Shown here: positions 12,601 to 23,762 of the stretch, one piece after another
How positions within the stretch are numbered: the first letter of the stretch is position 1
Layout of the letters: the number at the start of each line of letters is the position of its first letter
Source of the DNA: Torreya grandis
Taxonomy: Eukaryota; Streptophyta; Pinopsida; Cupressales; Taxaceae
DNA length: 64,000 nt
Reading direction: 5' to 3'
Assembly (NCBI GenBank): GCA_037957365.1
Contig: JARHVA010003168.1
Span: 439,501 to 503,500 of the forward strand
Notes under the pieces: generated by a model
Database searches by the model: none
What the model was told of the DNA's origin: nothing
Seen by the model: only the letters and a program-made list of their open reading frames with translations
Position numbers and translations under genes: made by a program

Positions 12601-13890
12601 AATGAAGTTAAAGATGGTGTAAAAGACTATTGTGAGGGTTAAATTAAGCTATAATAAAGGAATAATTGATCCTCATGCCAAAAAATTTAACCTTGAGTGT
12701 CAATCACATGCATAACTTGTCTTCAAGATGTAATTCCATTCACAACTAGTCTTCAACTACCAATCGCATGTATAACTAATCTTAACTATCAAAACATGAG
12801 TTAACTCACCATTGAGTGGCAAGGTACATGAGTTATCTAAAAAAATATAGGTGTAACATGCTTCAAGATGAGTTTAAATCAGTTAACTAAAACATCAACT
12901 ACTGATTTTTAATGCATAAGGTCATGCAAGAGCATCAATCATGGAGAAACTTCTTGAGGACTATTTGTAATTAAAGTGGCACTTGAGTTAATGATATATG
13001 GATGTTATTGTCTTATCCTATATGCCATGTTCCTTTTTATCACCTTTCTATATATTTAGGCCTTATGGATTATTTTTTGGATCCCTCAAGCTGGTATACA
13101 AAAACTATGTTGAAATTACAACTTGCATCTTTAGTTAATGAGAAAAATTTGTTGCAAACTTCCTCACAGTTGTTAGTATGTTTCTTGATTTTTGATTTTT
13201 AGATAAGTGTGATATTCATATCCTTTTTTAGGTCCTCTCCTTCACCTAATGCTATGTTATCATTTGATACAGGTCACATAAAGTGTTAAATGATAGAATT
13301 TGTGTTGAAGAGTGTTAGTGTATAGTGTCATTACAGATCTTCATTTCCGTACCTTCAAGTTGTAGATATTCTATCTAAAATTCATCTAAAACACTCATGT
13401 TTAGGATTGTATTAAAAGATTATTATTGACTATCTATTCCCTCTTGATTCACAAGTGTGCTCAAGAACAAGGTTTACAGAGGATCATTCAAGAATAGGTC
13501 CATCACCATCACTAGTTTAGTCTCTCCTTTTCAATTATCCTTCTAACTCTTTTCACCCCCAAAGAAAGTAGATTTTAGGAAACAATTAAAGTTGATATAT
13601 CAGAGGAGATAGCCTCATAATATAGAGGTTTGGTCTAAGATACATGGATCCCACAACCTATAAAACAATCTAATGTTAGTAAGGTTTAAAAGAGATCTGA
13701 TCAATCTACTTTTACAAGGTGCAACTTGGGTTGCTAACACTTGTAACATGCATAAGTTGCATGATTTTTTAGTATGGGTCTTGTTTTAGAAATATAATTT
13801 TGATCATTTCAAATTGTACATGTAGAGTCTGCATTAAATATATCTATTATTCTAATCACTAACATGTAATTGTATAAATTTGGAGGATGA
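9601..13890. other. Degenerate intergenic DNA, no gene recognised
   Basis: AT-rich sequence with short random frames only (66, 63 and 66 aa at 11,831-12,031, 12,125-12,316 and 13,002-13,202), none with a recognisable family. A TATA-like CTATAAAAGG at 10,042-10,051 followed by TTGGCAGCGGC near 10,251 faintly resembles an LTR end plus a primer site, but no second LTR or gag supports it. Confidence 0.5.
10831..10870. repeat. Perfect 20-bp tandem duplication
   Basis: The 20 bases ATGAAACCCTACCACATTTT occur twice head to tail (10,831-10,850 and 10,851-10,870) without a mismatch. This suggests a recent slippage event. Confidence 0.9.
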
Positions 13891-14700
13891 GGCGACCCCT
13901 TCCAAAAATCTATATATAATGTTAATTCTCCCATTTCAAATAGAGTTGAATTTTATTGACAATACATGAATAAATCTTTGGGTTTTCGTACAATTGTGTT
14001 AATAAGTTTCTTTTCCAAATATGTTTGGTTTTTATTATGATTGCTTCCCTATTGTTGATTCAGTAGTTTAAGGTGTGTATACACAATTTAGAATTATTTA
14101 TTGTTATTATTGATATATAATAATATAGGATGTGCAACAAATATTTAAATATTAACTAATATCATTGATTATAAGCAATAAGATTGACTGATTCATTTAT
14201 TTAAGTGTGTAGAAGTATCTTTATTGATATAGTTTTCTAAAGTTATCCACAATTTCTTTAGATACCTCCTTGATTCAAGTCATAATCCTCTATTATAAGG
14301 GCTTACAACCACTAATATAAATAGGAGAAACCTTTGATTGAGATCTTGGATTTTACTTTATCCTTTACATTTAAACCATCTCATTGTATTTGTATGCTTG
14401 TAAGCAATAGTTGCTAGTTGCATACATTAGTTTCAAATATAATTGTTCATGTATGAGACCAACTTGGAATTAATAATTCTCTTGACCATAAAGCTTGCTT
14501 TTTTACTTTACCTTTCCCTCTATTTGAGATTCTTTTGAAATATACCTACCTTAGCTTAGATTGCCACCCATTCAACTCAAATATGATTTTAGTTTATTTT
14601 AGAGTTCACTAACCCATGCTCACTTCGTTAACAACTTGCATACTCAACCGACTATTACACCACCTATTTTTTTTCAACCCATACCTTTAAATCATGCCCC
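13891..14700 (+). promoter_or_regulatory. LTR-promoter-like sequences, unassigned
   Basis: Two plus-strand stretches look like LTR core promoters. One is TCTATATATAATG at 13,909-13,921, followed about 60 bases later by AATAAAT. The other is CTAATATAAATAGG at 14,313-14,326, followed by T/C-rich transcript-like sequence. No paired LTR, primer site or coding was found, so these may be remnants of solo LTRs or chance AT-rich motifs. Confidence 0.25.
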
Positions 14701-17126
14701 ATAATGGAGTTTACCTCCATAGATATCCCAAAACATTAGATGCTACCTCGTTCATGAATTGGCATGGATAAAAATTACATCAACACCTTCCAAACTAAGA
14801 ATGTCAAAAGAATATGTCTTGCTTATGAATTTAATATATAAAAGTTATTTTAAGGAAGAATGGGCATAGTTTGATTATTAAACATCTCCAATAAACTAAT
14901 TTGATGTCCAATACTGTCGGATATTTTTCAAGTGAATTTTTACTATAAAGGAAGATATTTATATGCTTATAAGTGGCACATAAGATATTTATATGCCTAT
15001 AAGTGATAAAATATGGGAGAAATTTGTGTTTAAATGATTCAAATAGACATTTAAAATATGAGAGTGTGCTCCAAATAACATAATCATGAGAAAGGAGTTG
15101 ACATCATTGCCACATTTTTTGATGGAAACTTAGTAAGTCAACAAATTGATTACAATTCAATAAGATTGGTCCATGGGAATGCTTTGGTGAAGATATCTTC
15201 CATTTAAACAATCACTTTTTATATTTATTAAAATTAATTGTTATTTTAATAAATTTCATAAAAAAATAACACTTGATCTTCAAATTATTTGAGTCTTTAT
15301 TGATATGCTAGACTATGTTTTTGTTGTTGAAAATCATAAAACAATGTGGCACCTTTATGTTAAAGAAAATATTAATCTTATAGAACACATTATTATAAGT
15401 GGATTATAATTGTGAGACAAATTATAATGAGTAATAGTAATTAATTGGGATCAAAAAGTGTAATGATGATACATCACATTGAAGGCTAAAATGAATATAA
15501 TAAACATGAAAAGTAAACATATGCCATAATATCAATTGTATCAATAAAAAAATACATTAGATGAAGAAATATTTGAATAGATATGGTCACCATCTCAAAA
15601 TACACATTAAATTAATGACCTATTCTCAAATTGAAAATTGAAAATTTCAATATTTTTTTTGATTTTCATAGAGAAGTCCAAAGTATGCAAGTAATATAAA
15701 AAAGATGCTTATTTTTTACCATACAAACTTCAAAGATTTAACATCACTATAGTGCATATCTTCACTTTAAGGATGGGTTAATCAAAAATTTAGGCTACAA
15801 TGACTCCAATTACCTTTAAATTTGAGGGTTTCATTGGCATAATTCATATTTTTTTCACACTACCTTCACATAGAGAAAATCACCATATTCTTTAGATACA
15901 TCATATTTGTTAGATTCATTCCACAGAGCTTGAAATTGAAGATCATTTTATATTTATATGTTCTCCTTTACCATGAGATCAAGGATCAATTATTGTTCAT
16001 CTTTAGAGACTTATATAACTCTCTCTAGGTCATCATGATTTATGAGGATTAGAGATGCTTGGCCATTTTATTTTGAGATATGTTTGATCTTCACCAATTC
16101 TTAGCTAGATACTTTCCTTCCAAAATGATTTGTACATGAAGGATTTCTTATTTTATTCACCTAGTTTCCTTTTTAATATTGAGTAGGAAGTGACCTCATG
16201 ACAAGATTATAGATATGATGAGATCTGTGAGGCATCAAAGAAAATGATTTTTTTTTCACATATTTTCTTGGATGCATGTCCTTTTATTTTTTTGGCTTTG
16301 TTACAATTATAGTTGCACTCTATATTGGTTAATTTGCATTGTAATTTTATAGTCCCATAGGCCAATTTTGGATTTTAATGGACATTAATATCATTATATT
16401 AAACTTCAACTTAATTTTAGGAATTATAACAATATTATTTTTAAAGAAGAGGTAGATTATAAATAATAATTTATAATATTTTTATCTTTCCTAGATCTTC
16501 TTAGAAGTCAAATGAATAAGGGTATTAATTTAAGTGAATCAAATTTAAACAATTGCTAGGATGATTGGTACTTTTTTATTACAAAATAAGAAATTACAAC
16601 TATTATAAATATCTTATAATATCTATCTATAAAACATCAAGAGTATTGATTTTGAGGCACCTACCTTGGATTTGTAACATACCATACTAATTAATGACTC
16701 CATTACCTTCTTTGTGAATTTCTCACTAACTAATGACACATGTTCATAATCTAGTGCACTACTACATTGGGCTTGAAAAACTATTTTCATGGTAAATACC
16801 AATCGGCTCCCAACTCTCGTATGATTAAGATATCATGATTTTTCAATTTCATTCTCCAAAAAATAAAAGAACTTCTATATGAAAATCAAATGGACATCAA
16901 ATTCAAGGTTGAAACTATGCTTAGAGGATCAAATGGATGCCAAATTTAAGGTTAGCATCATCTCACATATTACAATCCACCACCACCCCTAACTGCCATT
17001 CTACATTATGCATATTGATGTAAAAACTAATTTAAAACTTGTGATGTTAAACCTCAAGTAGATACATAAAATTATTATTCTAAACTATGGCAATAGTAAT
17101 ATATTGTAATTTGAAAAAATAGGTTT
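14701..17126. other. Degenerate intergenic DNA
   Basis: No coding or structural feature supported, apart from a short duplication at 14,952-15,008. The last ~100 bases before 17,127 probably belong to the H repeat, which resumes at 23,758 after the copia insertion. Confidence 0.45.
14952..15008. repeat. Imperfect ~30-bp tandem duplication
   Basis: The motif AAGATATTTATATGCxTATA is repeated at 14,952 and 14,982 with one central mismatch and similar following bases. Confidence 0.8.
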
Positions 17127-17131
17127 AAATC
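17127..17131. repeat. Target site duplication AAATC, left
   Basis: AAATC directly abuts the left LTR and is repeated at 23,758-23,762 after the right LTR. Confidence 0.85.
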
Positions 17132-17596
17132 TATTGGAGTTGTTTCCAGAATCTGGATAATGCGAATGCAATGGAGACGTGATCACACGAGATGAAGCTA
17201 GTGCACATCACATAGATACTAAAGCAATTTGAAATTATACAAGAAGATAAATTGCACAAGACAAAATAGGAGAAAAACCAATATTTGATTAACATGAGAT
17301 GGCCAAAGTGAAGAATACATATAGGAGAGTACGTAACTCCTCCACAAAAGGTGGTCAAGACACGCCAAGAATAGACTATAACTCATCCATGAAAGGTGGT
17401 GACAAGGTGCTAAGAATAGAGAAGTAACTTCTATCAAGGGAGTTACTTATGACATTTTTATGACACCTATGACACATCTATGACACACATCACCACATAA
17501 GCTAGCCTATCCCACGAATGTAGGAAAACTCCATGTAGCACACAAATATAATTTCCCTAGTTAAATAATAGAGAAAAATAAAAACCTACACTAATA
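17132..17596 (-). repeat. 3' LTR of the copia element
   Basis: 465 bp, aligned end to end with 23,289-23,757. On the minus strand it runs from TATTAGTGTAGG to AACTCCAATA. Most differences between the two LTRs are C/T or G/A, with several at former CpG sites. Confidence 0.93.
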
Positions 17597-17605
17597 CCCC
17601 CCCAT
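17597..17605 (-). other. Polypurine tract
   Basis: The minus strand reads ATGGGGGGG directly before the 3' LTR start. This tract primes plus-strand DNA synthesis in LTR elements. Confidence 0.88.
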
Positions 17606-17806
17606 AAGTGCAGCTTAGGTGGGTAGTGTGGAAATATAAAATGGGTCCCGAAAACTAGGCCCGATGAGGTACCCAGTACAAATGCAATCTCCCATAAGAT
17701 AGAGAAAAGGAGAAAACTCATAGGAAAAAACTCCCCCTAAAAGAGAGACATAAAAGAAAGGAAGAGGCTAGTGGCCCCCTAAAGATGATGCTACTGTAGA
17801 TGTGGA

Positions 17807-18260
17807 CTACACCCCAAGAAGAGCTTGTAGATGAATGAACTTGCTCTCAGTGAAAGGTTTAGTGAAGATGTCTGCAACCTGCTCTGAAGACTGGAAAAAT
17901 ATCAAGTCAATGACCTGACTATAAATAAGCTCATGAATGAAATGCATGTGAATCTCTATGTGCTTGGTTCGCTGGTACTGAACTAGATTCTTGCAAATCT
18001 GAATGGTACTCTGGTTGTCACAATAAATGATGGTGGGCTGCTTGATAGGAATGCCAAACTCAAAAAGTATCCCCTGAAGCCAAATAGCCTCAGTAGCTGT
18101 ATTAACATCTCCCATGTACTCTGCCTCTGTGGATGATATAGAAATAGCATTTTGCTTCTTGCTAGACCAACTGATAGGACCAGAACCTAGAGAAAAACTC
18201 TAACCAAAAGTGGACTTGTGAGTCTGTGAATCACCAGCCCAGTCTAAATTTGTATATCCA
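17807..18260 (-). pseudogene. Copia RNase H domain (pol C-terminus)
   Basis: The minus-strand frame ends at 17,807 in ...SKFIHLQALLGV followed by a stop. It contains the copia RNase H landmarks SISSTEAEYM, YCDNQSTIQICKN and RTKHIEIHMHFIHE, and near the end a VADIFTKPF motif typical of plant copia polyproteins. An upstream stop splits it from the piece at 18,200-18,394 (connection segment with WAGD). RNase H removes the RNA strand after reverse transcription. The landmark residues are largely kept, so this domain has decayed less than the catalytic RT motif. Confidence 0.9.
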
Positions 18261-19260
18261 ACCAAGTTAACCTCTATGCCAAATCTATAATGAATCTCGT
18301 ATCTATGTGAACCATGTATGTAATGCAAGATCCTCTTAGCTTCTTTCCAATGTAGCTCATGAGTTTCTTGCATAAATCTAGAGACAAGTCCCACTGTTTA
18401 TGATATGTTGGGCCTGGTGTGAGTCAAGTAGATAAGACTACCAACAAGTTGTCAATACCGAGTGGCATCAACCAATGGTGAAGAACAGTCAGCCTCAAGC
18501 TTGACTCTTGATAAGAAGGGAGTCAGAGATGGCTTGCAATCAGCCATGTGAAACCAAGCCAATAAATCAAGAACATACTTAGGTTGTGTAAGAGAAATCC
18601 CTAAATCTGATTGTGAGATCTTGATGCCAAAGAAGTAGTGCAACAAACCCAAGTCTATCATGTCAAATCTATCCTGGAGAGATGCTTTCATCACTGTAAT
18701 AGCTGATGAAGAACTCCCGGTGATCAAAAGTCCATCAACATATATAACCAAAATTAGGAGTGAATCATCCTACTGTAAGAAGTAGACATTGGGGTCAGAA
18801 TGGCACCTAGTGAAACCTACTATGAGAAGGAAGGAATCCATCTTGGTGTACCATGCTTGAGGGCCCTGTTTGAGGCCATAGATAGATTTCCTAAGTTTAC
18901 ATACTAAGGAAGAATCTTGAAAAAATCTTGGTGGCTGCTCCATGTAGATCTCCTCCTCTAGGTCTCCATGAAGAAAGGCACTCTTCACATCCATCTGGTG
19001 CACATCCCAACCATGTGCTGTGGCAATAACCAAGGTGAGTCAGATAGAAGTCATCTTTGTAATGAGTGCAAAGGTCTCTGAGTAGTCAATGCCTACCAAA
19101 TGTGAGAAACCCTTGGTGACCAGTCATGCCTTGTACTTATCAACCGACCTATCTACTACAAACTTGGTCCGATATATCCACCTACATCAAACTATCTTTC
19201 TTCCCTTAGGAAGTGGAGTCAAATCTCAAGTGTGATTTTTGATTAAATAAGAATATTCTT
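18261..19260 (-). pseudogene. Copia reverse transcriptase
   Basis: Frames 18,770-19,033 and 18,452-18,751 lie in the same register, separated by a stop. They show the RT pattern: GWDVHQMDVKSAFLHGDLEEEIYMEQPP, then KSIYGLKQGPQAWYTKMD, then the catalytic block VIYVDGLLITGSS. The family motif is YVDD; here the second Asp is Gly, so catalysis should be lost even if the stops were ignored. The upstream part (about 19,050-19,250) reads CRWIYRTKFVVDRSVDKYKA with stops nearby. RT copies element RNA to DNA in the particle. Confidence 0.92.
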
Positions 19261-19690
19261 CCTCCATAGCACTATCCCACTCAGGTACCCCTGATGCCTC
19301 TTGAAAAGTCTTTGGATCCAAAACTAAAGCAAAGAAGACATGTGGATCTCTTTGAAAATCCCCCCTAGTACGTCTGTCATCTGTGGGATCTCCTACGCAA
19401 GTGCCAACACTCTCAAGTGTCTGTCTGGCCCAAAGTGGTGCAAAAGTGGGCAAGTCAGGTGCTAACTCCTCAAGCTCTGACTGACTAGAGGTGGATGACT
19501 CTGCATCACTATCCTCGCTATCTGAACTTGAAGAAGAAGAAGATGTCTCTGGCTTGAGAACCTACTATGGCTGATCTAAATCTAATGAGGAATCGTCATG
19601 AAGAAGTAGATCTGATGAGGGAGAAGAAGTGTCAAGTGTTGAGTCTCTAGGTTTCTCCTAAAAGTGGACACTTCTCTCGATGAACAACTC
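19261..19690 (-). pseudogene. Linker between copia integrase and RT
   Basis: Open in part (19,226-19,453), in the same register as the rest of pol. It is rich in Ser/Asp/Glu (a run of Ser near 19,530) and ends with VPEWDSAMEEEYSYLIKNHT, the conserved lead-in to copia RT. No enzymatic residues are expected here. Confidence 0.75.
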
Positions 19691-20540
19691 ATGAGTGACT
19701 AGATCTAGAAGGTGATACCCCTTAATACCATCCAAATATCCTACAAAGATTCAAGGCTTGGACTAACATTCCATAGCTTTGTGTTTCTTCTTTGGAATGC
19801 AGGCCATGACTAGGGATCCAAAAACCCTAAGGTGCTCAACATCAGGTTTCCTTTTATGCCAAGCTTCAAAGGGTGTTATCCATTTCAAAGCTTTGTGAGG
19901 AACCCTATTTTGAATGTGGCAAGCACAATTGATGGCTTTGGCCCAATACTATGGTGCTAAGTATTTGGATTGAATCATACAGCTACCCATCTCTTTTAAG
20001 AACCTATTTTTGCGTTTAGAAACCCCATTCTATGAAGGACTATAAGTGATTATGCACTATAAATCAATCCCCTCTGTGGTGCAAAACTGCTCAAACCTGT
20101 TGCTGACATACTCCCCTCCATTATCAGTTTAAAGAACCTTGATAGATTTCTCAATCTGATTCTCAACAAGAGCCTTAAAGTCTAGAAAATTTTCAAACAC
20201 TTCAGACTTTTGTCTGAAAAAATATATCCAAGTGTACGTAAAGAAATCATCAATGAAAGTGAGTATGTACTTGGCCCTTGTGAAAGATGGTTTGGGAAAG
20301 GGTCCTGATACATCACTATGGACTAACTCCAAAGGTTGTGAAGCCCTCCAATCTTTGCCTTTGTCAAATTTTGCTTTGGGATGCTTCCCAAGGGAGCACC
20401 CCTTGAAAAGTCCTTTTGAGAATTGGACACGAGGCAAGCCAATTACCATGTCATGTTTGCAAAGTTGCTTAAGGTAGTGGTAGTTAAGATGGCCAAACCG
20501 CTCATGCCACAATTTGATAACTTCATCTGAATGAGTTAGC
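19691..20540 (-). pseudogene. Copia integrase with GAG-pre-integrase region
   Basis: The C-terminal half of the open stretch 20,129-21,307 has the zinc-binding lead-in LWHERFGHLNYHYLKQL and then LFKGCSLGKHPKAKF, where the first Cys of the usual C-x2-C is Phe. The catalytic core follows with HSDVSGPF and FIDDFFTYTWIYFF. Past a stop at about 20,126 it continues with TDNGGEY and YSPS(stop)NGVSKRKNRF. The catalytic glutamate expected in NGVxERKNR is Lys here. The two Asp are kept. More stops lie at about 20,058, 19,992 and 19,765. Integrase inserts the cDNA into the host chromosome; this copy is inactive. Confidence 0.9.
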
Positions 20541-21330
20541 AATGCTGTTGGAGAAGAATTTGGTGCAAAATGTGAGGTGTATAACCTTGCTTGGTGATCT
20601 ACCCTACCCACTGCCACTATAGTATCACTATGTAACTCTCTGATAGCCACTGAATCTGGTGAAAACTCAACTCTCATGCCCCAACCAATGTGAGCGATTT
20701 GGTACACTGATAAGAGATTGGTTGAAAGAGAAGGAACACTTAAAACATTAATGAATGTTCCTCCTTCTATTTCAACTGACCCTCTCCCTATAATGGAAAC
20801 TGATGTGTCATCACCTAAACTAATTGAAGTCATGCTACAAGGCTCTAAAGATAAAAACTCAACTAGTAAAGAGTCCATGTGGTGAGAATCACCCAAATAA
20901 ATGACCCATGATGTTGTAGAAGCTATAGTTGCTACAAGGGCCTTACCCTTTTCTTTCTCCTTACCCTTGCCTTTTGCCTTGGTAGAATCTTGGGTAGATG
21001 AATTTTGCTTGATGGACTCTGGAACACCTATGTTGTGCTTCTCTAGAAGATGAGTTAGGTGATTTATTTGTTTATTCATGCATTTGTGTTCATCATGACC
21101 TATATTTTTACAATAGGCACACTTAACCTTCTCCTTTTTAGGTTTAGCATTGGAAGAGGAAGACTCAGTGTTGTTTTTGGTAGGATTATTGTTTTCTTTC
21201 TTCTTCTCCTGGTCCTTGTTCTTTTTATTCTTCTCCTTTGTTGAAGTATTATCCTTACCATTTCTAGCTATCAAAGCTTGGGGTTGAGTAGACTTCATTG
21301 TGCCCATTTGAATTAGCTTATCTTACTCCC
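20541..21330 (-). pseudogene. Copia zinc knuckle and aspartic protease region
   Basis: The minus-strand frame from 21,307 carries a lysine/asparagine-rich stretch, a knuckle C-x2-C-x4-H-x4-C (CAYCKNIGHDEHKC, near 21,090-21,130) and a second Lys-rich run. A protease-like segment follows with WVIYLGDSHHMDS near 20,880-20,915. Copia proteases normally have an Asp-Ser-Gly-Ala-Ser-His-His-Met pattern; here the active-site Asp is Tyr and the following Ser is Leu, so cleavage activity should be lost. The fold downstream (SISLGDDTSVSIIGRGSVEI, LSTNLLSVYQI) is still clear. Confidence 0.88.
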
Positions 21331-21333
21331 TAG

Positions 21334-21885
21334 TCAAGTCAGCAATGAATGAATCCAAAGAAGGCATTTTCTATGTAGTGCCAAGGACACTTTTTGTGGC
21401 ATGGAAAGTGGAGACAAAACTGAATAGCTTGGACCTAAATTTTTGAGGATATAAATCATGAGTTGATCATCTTTCTTCTCTATCTCATATTCTTTCAATT
21501 TCAATCTAAGTGCCTTAAACTTAATGAAGAAGTCCTGTAGGGTGTCAAAGTTGCTGGGACTTAGACTTATGAGTTCGTTTTCAAGCTCATGACCTCTCAT
21601 CTCATCAAGCTTCCCAAATAAGAGTTCTAAGGTGTCCCATATGTTTTCAGGAGTCTTGGAGGTTTCTAAATGGAAGAGAAGTTCTGAAGACATAGAAAAA
21701 CTCAGTAATCCATAGGCTTCATCACTACAGTTGTACCACTTGACCTTTTCAGCATTAGTGCTGGGTTCTACTTCAGTACCCATGGTGATCCTATACAACC
21801 TTTTGCTTCTAAGAATGATTGAAATTTTAACCTTAAATTCATGATAGTTGAAGGGTGTTAAGATTTTTAGTTGAAAATAATCCAT
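21334..21885 (-). pseudogene. Copia gag (UBN2-type), frameshifted
   Basis: It starts at 21,885 (MDYFQLKILTPFNYHEFKVKI) and follows the UBN2/copia gag pattern through NIWDTLELLFGKLDE, LISLSPSNFDTLQDFFIKFKALRLKL and DDQLMIYILKNLGPSYS. The frame then leaves the homologous register near 21,411-21,430: reading one base over gives FVSTFHATKSVLGTT and MPSLDSFIADLT, which continue into the knuckle/protease frame. A single-base indel there therefore separates gag from the rest of what was one polyprotein. Gag builds the particle. Confidence 0.9.
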
Positions 21886-23276
21886 TTTAAGTTGAATTTA
21901 GGTGAAGTTGTGTTGATTGCAAGTTGTGAATTTATGCAGAAAAGAGAATGAAAACAAAGATTTGTAAGTTGTAAAAAGCAAACACACACCCCTAAAATGT
22001 TGAGCCCCCCAAAAATATGGAATTTCACACTTAAAAAATGTCAGGGTCAGTTGAGAATGCATCTTAGAGCAATCAGTGCAAGACTTTAAGCAAACAGGAC
22101 GTTGGACTTAGCCGAAAATGCGTCTCGAGAGACCCAAATTTTAGGCACTTTATAAACTAGTGCATTTTTGACAAATAACAATCTTACACTATGGAGGATT
22201 GAATTATAAACACTTTTGCAAAAAATGGCACCCAAATCTGAGCTACCGTTTGTAAGATATTAAAGGTTCAATTTCCTGTAAAGTAGTGTTTTTGCAAAAA
22301 ATAACACTAAAACATTAAAAAAATGCCTATTTTGAGAGAGAAAGTGGCCTTCCAATCACTCATTAGATTCAGCACAGAGTGAGGAATCTAAAGGAGGTCT
22401 TTGTGATGTGGAATTGGCCTCCTACTAACCCGGGCCTCACCCTTCATCTTCGTAGGTCGAAGATACAAGTTTAAATCTAAACCCCCAAAATTTTCAAATT
22501 GTCTAAAATACTTAATATTCAGTCAAATTGACTGATTTTTTTTTGACAAGTCAATTTTAACTAAAAAATTAAAGTAATAAATAGAATGAAACTGTTGGCC
22601 AAGTATCTAAGGGCCCACATGGGATGCCAAACAAGGAGAGGGTACCATTTATAAGAAAAAATAGCAGGTGGCAGAATTCTCTTGCAAAAAAGGTGCATTT
22701 CTGATTTTGCTGGGAAAAAAAATATTGAATTTGTAGACCTCAATGCACAATAATAGAGAAGAGAAGAGACAATTTGAAATTTCAATGTAAATTAGGGAAG
22801 AGACAGATATTTAGTTTCAATGCATAGAAGATAATATTAGTCACTTCCTCACTACACACCATACAGCTACATTTTGCCTTGCTGGAGTCCCACTCCATGC
22901 ATATCTCACCCTACTAGATGCCCCACATTGACCTCCACATGCAGATGCACTTCTTGGAGAGGTGCCCCAAGCTGAAAATGGCATCTAAGAGCAGAAACCA
23001 AATGTGTAGATATCTCTCTTTTCTTGCAAAATGACCAAAAAAAGGAATTCTACTACCTTTGCTGAAGCCACAACAGATCTATACAAGATGTGTTGGCAAA
23101 TTTTAACTCAAAAGTGTTTTTTTTAACAAGTTTTCATATGGATTTGCATGATTTTTCAAGAAACTCTACCAAAACTCTCAAATGCAATGGAGTTAAACAA
23201 AAAAAACTACTAAGAAAGCAAAGTAAGAATTTTAGAATAAACTACTAGCATAACCAGACACACGATTACTAGAGTG
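21886..23276 (-). other. Untranslated leader of the copia element
   Basis: About 1.39 kb lies between the primer site and the gag start, long for a copia leader. It has no recognisable coding; the 74-aa frame at 22,561-22,785 has no family. It probably holds packaging signals, but nothing specific can be identified. Confidence 0.6.
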
Positions 23277-23288
23277 GCTCTGATACCA
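23277..23288 (-). other. Primer binding site, tRNA-iMet
   Basis: The minus strand reads TGGTATCAGAGC, a perfect match to the plant initiator-Met primer site, touching the LTR with no spacer. Confidence 0.95.
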
Positions 23289-23757
23289 TATCAGAGTTGT
23301 TTCCAGAATCTAGATAATGTGAATGCAATGGAGACATGATCACATGAGATAAAGCTAGTGCACATCACATAGATGCTAAATCAATTTGAAATTATACAAG
23401 AAGATAAATTGCACAAGATAAAATAGGAGAAAACCCAATATCTGATTAACATGAGATGGACAAAGTGAAGAATACATATAAGAGAGCACGTAAGTAACTC
23501 CTCCACAAAAGGTGGTCAAGGCACCCCAAGAATAGACTGTAACTGCTCCATAAAAGGTGGTGACAAGGTGCTAAGAATAGAGAAGTAACTCCCATCAAGG
23601 GAGTTACTTATGACATTCTTATGACACCTATGACACATCTATGACACCCATATCCACATAAGCTAGCCTATCCCACGAATGTAGGAAAACTCCATATAGC
23701 ACAAAAATATAATTTCCATAATTAAATAATAGGGAAAAATAAAAACCTACACTAATA
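23289..23757 (-). repeat. 5' LTR of the copia element
   Basis: 469 bp, partner of 17,132-17,596. It reads from TATTAGTGTAGG to AACTCTGATA on the minus strand. Confidence 0.93.
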
Positions 23758-23762
23758 AAATC
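23758..23762. repeat. Target site duplication AAATC, right
   Basis: Matches 17,127-17,131. Confidence 0.85.

Larger units (their letters stand above)
17132..23757 (-). mobile_element. Complete Ty1/copia LTR retrotransposon, coding-dead
   Basis: This 6.6-kb element on the minus strand has two LTRs (465 and 469 bp, about 93% identical by hand count, with one 4-bp indel), a perfect TGGTATCAGAGC primer site touching the 5' LTR, and a G7 polypurine tract touching the 3' LTR. A perfect 5-bp target duplication AAATC flanks it. The internal order is long leader, gag, protease, integrase, RT, RNase H, which places it in Ty1/copia. LTR ends are TATTAG...GATA (5' LTR) and TATTAG...AATA (3' LTR), not TG...CA. 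The pol frame is one register from 21,307 to 17,807 with many stops, and gag is one frame away, so it cannot move itself. The sequences flanking it rejoin to match another copy of the H repeat at about 46,620-46,680, which serves as an empty-site control. Confidence 0.95.

Noticed and set aside
20232..20477. 81-aa open frame on the plus strand
   Set aside because: It is the antisense shadow of the copia integrase region, which has clear family motifs on the minus strand.
23277..23288. tRNA-like sequence TGGTATCAGAGC
   Set aside because: It matches only the 3' end complement of initiator tRNA and is a primer binding site; no tRNA body is present.
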